DNA of 17,516 bases. Origin: Thioalkalivibrio nitratireducens. Its GTDB lineage: Bacteria; Pseudomonadota; Gammaproteobacteria; Ectothiorhodospirales; Ectothiorhodospiraceae. Position numbers and translations under genes: made by a program. Where the stretch lies: assembly GCA_011390385.1 (NCBI GenBank), contig JAABSN010000066.1:1-17516 (forward strand), written 5' to 3'. The notes beneath the pieces are model-generated. The model was not told the DNA's origin and made no database searches. It saw only the letters and a program-made list of their open reading frames with translations. Numbering within the stretch: position 1 is the stretch's first letter; the number at the start of each line of letters is the position of its first letter. Below are positions 14,069-17,516 of the stretch, in pieces.

Positions 14069-14992
14069 TCAGTCCCGCAAGGCGGCCGCGCTGCCGAGGC
14101 GAGCGCCCAGCCAGCCCAGGACCAGTCCGGTCGCTATCAGAAGCAGGCCAATGCCCGACTCCGGGGTGCCGAATGTCATTGCCAGGCCAAATGCCGACGC
14201 CGCACTCTCGACTGGTGCGCGCGTCAGCAGGACGCCTGCCCAGAGCAGAAGCAGGCTGAAAAGGCCGCCCCCCAGCCCCAACAGCAGGCCACTGTACAGA
14301 GAGGGCCTGCGCAGAAACCGGTCAGTGGCACCGGTGATCCGGGAAATCGCGATCTCTTCGTGTCGTTCCCGCAATTCCGATGCCGCGGCGATCGCGAGAA
14401 TCAGCGTGATGCCGAGAGCCAGCAGCCCCGCGACCACCAGCAGAATTCGCGACCCGGCTGTGTGCAGCGCCTGCAGCTGGCGCACCCATTCGTGGTCGCT
14501 GATCACCGTGGCCTCCGGTAACAGTGCCTTCAGTCGACCTTCCAGCGCCCGCACCGCCTCGGGTGTCCTGACCAGCGGGACAATCTCGACGATCGCCGGC
14601 AGCGGGTTATCGTCCAGCCAGTCCAGCAGCGTCGAATCAGGCAGGCTGGCGCGGTACTCGGCCAGCGCCTCATCGGCAGTGATCGGAGTGATCTCGGCAA
14701 CGCCCGGGAGTCCCGCGATCCTTCCGGTCGCCGTCCTCAGCCCATTCGCGTCGGTCGCGTCCAGATACAGGGCGATCCGCGGTTCGTGATCGACGCCCGC
14801 TGAAAGCGCCCTTGCATTGTCGAGAAGCAGCCAGAGGTAGGCGGGCAGAGCGAGAATGAACCCGAGGACCGCGATCAGGATCAGGCTTTGTCCCGGTGCA
14901 TGAAGCCGACGCGCGAAACTCCGCTGCGCCGCATCGGCGTGATTATGGAGCCATGCCTGCATGCAGCCGGCGCGTTCCTGGCTGTCCTTCAT
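14069..14992 (-). CDS. ftsX: Cell division protein FtsX
   Basis: This is the membrane partner of the ABC-type FtsEX complex, which links the Z ring to activation of peptidoglycan hydrolases at the septum. It has 307 residues with four helices: about 36-58, 181-204, 232-257 and 280-300. Between the first two is the periplasmic domain (about 60-178), which contacts hydrolase activators such as EnvC in gammaproteobacteria. The cytoplasmic link ELRERHEEIAISRITGATDRFLRRP (about 206-230) is the typical FtsX/MacB coupling segment. The first 35 residues are cytoplasmic. Its ATG overlaps the ftsE stop by four bases (ATGA on the minus strand), so translation is coupled. It is the last gene of ftsYEX. 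Confidence 0.95.
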   Translation of the reverse strand: MKDSQERAGCMQAWLHNHADAAQRSFARRLHAPGQSLILIAVLGFILALPAYLWLLLDNARALSAGVDHEPRIALYLDATDANGLRTATGRIAGLPGVAEITPITADEALAEYRASLPDSTLLDWLDDNPLPAIVEIVPLVRTPEAVRALEGRLKALLPEATVISDHEWVRQLQALHTAGSRILLVVAGLLALGITLILAIAAASELRERHEEIAISRITGATDRFLRRPSLYSGLLLGLGGGLFSLLLLWAGVLLTRAPVESAASAFGLAMTFGTPESGIGLLLIATGLVLGWLGARLGSAAALRD

Positions 14993-15672
14993 TCCGTGCT
15001 GCCCCGAGGCTTCACGCGGCGGGCTTCCAGATTCCCGTTTTCCAGGTGCAGCATCGGTCTGCCGAACTCCGTGATCAGCTCGAGATTGTGGCTGGCGATC
15101 AGTGCGGTGACGCCGACACGGTTGAAATCGAGGAAAAGCTCCATGATCTCGCGCGACAGTTTCGGATCGAGGTTGCCTGTCGGCTCATCCGCGAGCAGCA
15201 GTGCCGGCCGGTGCACGATCGCGCGGGCAATACCCACCCTTTGCTGCTCGCCGGCCGAAAGGGTTTGCGGCCAGGCATTCTCCTTCAGCAACAGCCCAAC
15301 CTTGTCCAGCGCCGCGCGTACTCGTTTGCGCGCCTCTGCGCGCCGGTAGCCGAGAATCTCCAGAGGCAGGGCCACGTTCGCATGCACCGGGCGGTCAAGC
15401 AGCAGCCGATGGTCCTGAAAAACGAGCCCGATGCTGCGCCGGAACCTCGGAACCTCGCGTCGGGGCAGGGTTTCAAGATCCCTGCCGTTCACCACGATCC
15501 GACCGCGGGTGGGCCGCTCCAGGCGTGCGATCAGGCGCAAGAGGGTACTCTTGCCGGCGCCGGACGGCCCGGTCAGGAACGCGAGGGCACCCACGTCCAC
15601 CCGCAGGCTGACATTGTTCAGGGCCTCCGTGCCGCCATCGAACCGTTTGGTTACGCGCTGCAGCCGGATCAC
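14989..15672 (-). CDS. ftsE: Cell division ATP-binding protein FtsE
   Basis: This ABC ATPase pairs with FtsX and has 227 residues, the standard length. Walker A is GPSGAGKS (35-42), the Q-loop glutamine is Q86 (LVFQDHRLL), the signature is LSAGEQQR (138-145, with A where LSGGEQQR is most common), Walker B is ALLLADEP (157-164) with catalytic E163, and the H-loop is H195 (IASHNLEL). VFQDHRLLLDRPVHANVALPL is characteristic of FtsE. The start is GTG at 15672. A GAGGCGA ribosome site about 8 bases upstream overlaps the end of ftsY, 10 bases away, so the genes form one operon. Confidence 0.96.
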   Translation of the reverse strand: MIRLQRVTKRFDGGTEALNNVSLRVDVGALAFLTGPSGAGKSTLLRLIARLERPTRGRIVVNGRDLETLPRREVPRFRRSIGLVFQDHRLLLDRPVHANVALPLEILGYRRAEARKRVRAALDKVGLLLKENAWPQTLSAGEQQRVGIARAIVHRPALLLADEPTGNLDPKLSREIMELFLDFNRVGVTALIASHNLELITEFGRPMLHLENGNLEARRVKPRGSTE

Positions 15673-15682
15673 TGATGTCGCC

Positions 15683-16657
15683 TCAGTCGGTCTCGCGGTT
15701 CAACAGGGCGCGCACGAACGCGCGCGCTTCGAAGGGCTGCAGGTCCTCGGCCTTTTCGCCCACGCCGATGAACCGGACTGGAACGCCCAACTGCTCGGCC
15801 AATGCAAACAGCACGCCGCCTCTGGCGGTGCCGTCGAGCTTGGTGACCACCAGTCCGGTGACGCCCAGGGCCTCGTGAAACTGGCGCACCTGGTTGATCG
15901 CGTTCTGCCCGGTGCCACCGTCGATGACCATCAGAACCTCGCTGGGCGCCTCAGCGTCGAGCCGCCCCATCACCCGCTTGACCTTGCGGATCTCGTCCAT
16001 CAGGTTGTGCTGGGTGTGCAGGCGGCCAGCGGTGTCGGCGATCATCACGTCGGTGCGGCGGGATTGTGCGGCCTGCAGCGCGTCAAAGACGACCGATGCC
16101 GAATCGGCACCGGTGCCCTGGGCGATCACCGGTACGTTGTTGCGCTCGCCCCAGGTCTGGAGCTGTTCCACCGCGGCAGCACGGAAGGTATCACCGGCCG
16201 CGAGCAGCACGGAGTAGTTCTCCGCGCGCAGGTGGTGTGCCAACTTGCCGATGGTGGTGGTCTTCCCTGCGCCGTTGATCCCCACCACCAGGATCGAGAA
16301 TGGTCTGGCTCGGCCCGGCTCGATCAGCAGGGGTTGCTCCACGGGCTCGAGGATCTCGGTCATCGCGCGTTCCAGGGCCTGCATCAAGGCCTCGGCGTCA
16401 CGGAGCTCGTTGCGCTTCACCGCGCGGGTGATCTGGTCCATGATGCGCGTGGTCGCATCCACTCCGACATCCGCCAGCAGCAGCCGCTCCTCGAGTTCCT
16501 CGAACAGTTCGTCATCGATCCTGCGGCGCAGCAACTCGCCGATATCGGTGTTCAGGACCTTTCCGGTCTTGGCCAGGCCCTTGCGCAGGCGCTGGAACAA
16601 CCCGGTGCGTTCCGGAGTATCGGGGGCTGGAATCTCTTTTTTTCGGAAACCGAACAT
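15683..16657 (-). CDS. ftsY: Signal recognition particle receptor FtsY
   Basis: This SRP-type GTPase docks Ffh-ribosome complexes at the membrane for co-translational insertion. From the ATG at 16657 it has 324 residues (MFGFRKKEIP). The frame continues upstream, but that part is antisense to the M16 peptidase gene. The N domain (about 20-110) is followed by the G domain: P-loop GINGAGKTTT (126-135), DTFRAAA (156-162), DTAGRLHT (208-215), TKLDGTARGG (272-281) and the closing GVGEKAEDLQPF. The G-domain variant IDGGTGQNA replaces the more usual LDAGTGQNA. The long acidic A domain of E. coli FtsY is absent; only about 15 basic/polar residues precede the N domain. It is first of ftsYEX and divergent from the M16 gene by 52 bases. 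Confidence 0.96.
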   Translation of the reverse strand: MFGFRKKEIPAPDTPERTGLFQRLRKGLAKTGKVLNTDIGELLRRRIDDELFEELEERLLLADVGVDATTRIMDQITRAVKRNELRDAEALMQALERAMTEILEPVEQPLLIEPGRARPFSILVVGINGAGKTTTIGKLAHHLRAENYSVLLAAGDTFRAAAVEQLQTWGERNNVPVIAQGTGADSASVVFDALQAAQSRRTDVMIADTAGRLHTQHNLMDEIRKVKRVMGRLDAEAPSEVLMVIDGGTGQNAINQVRQFHEALGVTGLVVTKLDGTARGGVLFALAEQLGVPVRFIGVGEKAEDLQPFEARAFVRALLNRETD

Positions 16658-16709
16658 GTTGGCGATGGTCAAGGGGTAAGGTTCGGCAATGCTATCACGA
16701 GGATTGAAC

Positions 16710-17516
16710 ATGATGAGACGCCTGGTTCCAGGGCTGTTGTGCGGCCTGCTGCTGTGGGCCGTGTTCCACTCCATCGCCCTTGCCGACGTGGTCGAGCATC
16801 GCCTCGAGAACGGTCTGACGGTCCTGGTGCTTGCGGACCCCCGGGCCCCGGTGGTGACCAACCAGATCTGGTATCGGGTCGGATCCATGGATGAACACAG
16901 TGGTATCACGGGCATTTCGCACATGCTCGAGCACATGATGTTCAAGGGCAGCGAGAAATATCCGCCGGGAGAATTCTCGCGCATCGTTGCGAGCCTTGGC
17001 GGGCGCGAGAATGCCTTCACGGGCCGTGACTACACCGGCTACTTCCAGGTGGTCGGCAGCGAACACTGGGAGACGGTCATGGCGATGGAGGCCGAGCGTA
17101 TGCACGGGCTCAAGCTCACCGAAGAGGAATTTCTGCCGGAGCGGCGGGTGGTGATCGAGGAACGGCGTCTCACCACCGAGGATCGCCCCAACTCGCTGTT
17201 GAGTGAACAGTTCCACGCCACCGCCTTCTTCAATCAGCCCTACGGGCACCCGATCATCGGCTGGATGACCGACATCGAGGCATACACCGTGGACGATCTG
17301 CGCGATTGGTATGCTCGCTGGTATGCACCGAACAATGCCGTGGTGGTGGTGGTCGGCGATGTCGACCCCGAAGCGGTCATCGCCGCCGCCGAGCGGCATT
17401 ACGGGCAGATTCCGGCACGCGAACTGCCGGCCCGGAAACCGCGCGTGGAGACGCCACAGCGTGGCGAACGCCGGGTCACCCTGCGCATCCCGGCCGAGTT
17501 GCCCTACCTGATCATG
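16710..17516 (+). CDS. M16 family zinc peptidase, secreted, 3'-truncated by the window
   Basis: The frame stays open from the ATG at 16710 to the last base (269 residues seen; the family is normally 430-450 or longer). A GAGG ribosome site lies 7 bases upstream. The N-terminus is a signal peptide (MMRRLVPGLL..., hydrophobic to about residue 25, cleavage likely after ALA). The inverted zinc motif HxxEH is seen as HMLEH (H71, E74, H75), and E151 in VVIEERRLTTEDRP is the likely third zinc ligand, 76 residues on. Substrate-side conserved segments include NAFTGRDYTGYFQ, FNQPYGHPIIGW and YAPNNAVVVVVGDV. It is thus a periplasmic or outer peptidase of the pitrilysin/PqqL-like group. Genes of this kind are commonly found next to ftsY in gammaproteobacteria, often as a pair, so a second M16 gene probably follows. 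Confidence 0.93.
   Translation, partial: MMRRLVPGLLCGLLLWAVFHSIALADVVEHRLENGLTVLVLADPRAPVVTNQIWYRVGSMDEHSGITGISHMLEHMMFKGSEKYPPGEFSRIVASLGGRENAFTGRDYTGYFQVVGSEHWETVMAMEAERMHGLKLTEEEFLPERRVVIEERRLTTEDRPNSLLSEQFHATAFFNQPYGHPIIGWMTDIEAYTVDDLRDWYARWYAPNNAVVVVVGDVDPEAVIAAAERHYGQIPARELPARKPRVETPQRGERRVTLRIPAELPYLIM

Noticed and set aside
15431..16894. 487-codon open frame on the plus strand
   Set aside because: Antisense to ftsY and ftsE and crossing into the M16 gene in another frame; the real genes have full motif sets.
16658..17020. N-terminal extension of FtsY upstream of 16657
   Set aside because: The extra 121 codons are antisense to the signal peptide and zinc motif of the M16 peptidase, and MFGFRKK is a normal FtsY start.

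Overview
The window looks like chromosomal DNA of a GC-rich gammaproteobacterium. A purple-sulfur or Thioalkalivibrio/Ectothiorhodospira-like member of the Chromatiales is my best guess. The basis is the gene order ftsY-ftsE-ftsX-rpoH next to an M16 peptidase, which is classical for Gammaproteobacteria, a complete ccoNOQP-ccoGHIS cluster, the strong GC bias at third codon positions, and the many short palindromic repeats. The genus is inferred, not proven.

Region 1 (1-840) holds the 3' part of bioC and a hairpin followed by T residues. Region 2 (917-4328) is ccoN-ccoO-ccoQ-ccoP, the structural genes of a cbb3-type (C-family) cytochrome c oxidase. All expected haem, copper and proton-path residues are visible. 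Region 3 (4329-10291) holds the matching assembly genes: ccoG (cupric reductase), a ccoH with an unusual three-helix N-terminal extension, ccoI (Cu P-type ATPase) and ccoS. Together they deliver copper to CcoN and mature the complex. This half of the cluster has three repeat insertions between genes: a GTAGGGTG palindromic element, an inverted REP pair, and a small MITE with a CTAG target duplication. A possible 34-residue membrane protein follows ccoS.

Region 4 (10353-12145, minus strand) has a NifS/IscS-type cysteine desulfurase followed 8 bases later by an unrecognised protein. A second copy of the GTAGGGTG element lies upstream. Region 5 (12452-12908) has a small three-helix membrane protein on the plus strand that ends in an inverted REP pair. 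Region 6 (12938-16657, minus strand) carries rpoH, ftsX, ftsE and ftsY, the last three overlapping or nearly touching. Divergent from ftsY is the start of a secreted M16 zinc peptidase that runs off the window.

The most interesting regulatory signal is an almost perfect CIRCE element (TTAGCAGTC-N9-GAGTGCTAA) placed over the likely promoter of rpoH. It suggests that the repressor HrcA controls the heat-shock sigma factor here. I saw no CRISPR array, tRNA, rRNA, prophage or defence system. Apart from the repeats, the window is a housekeeping and respiratory region.
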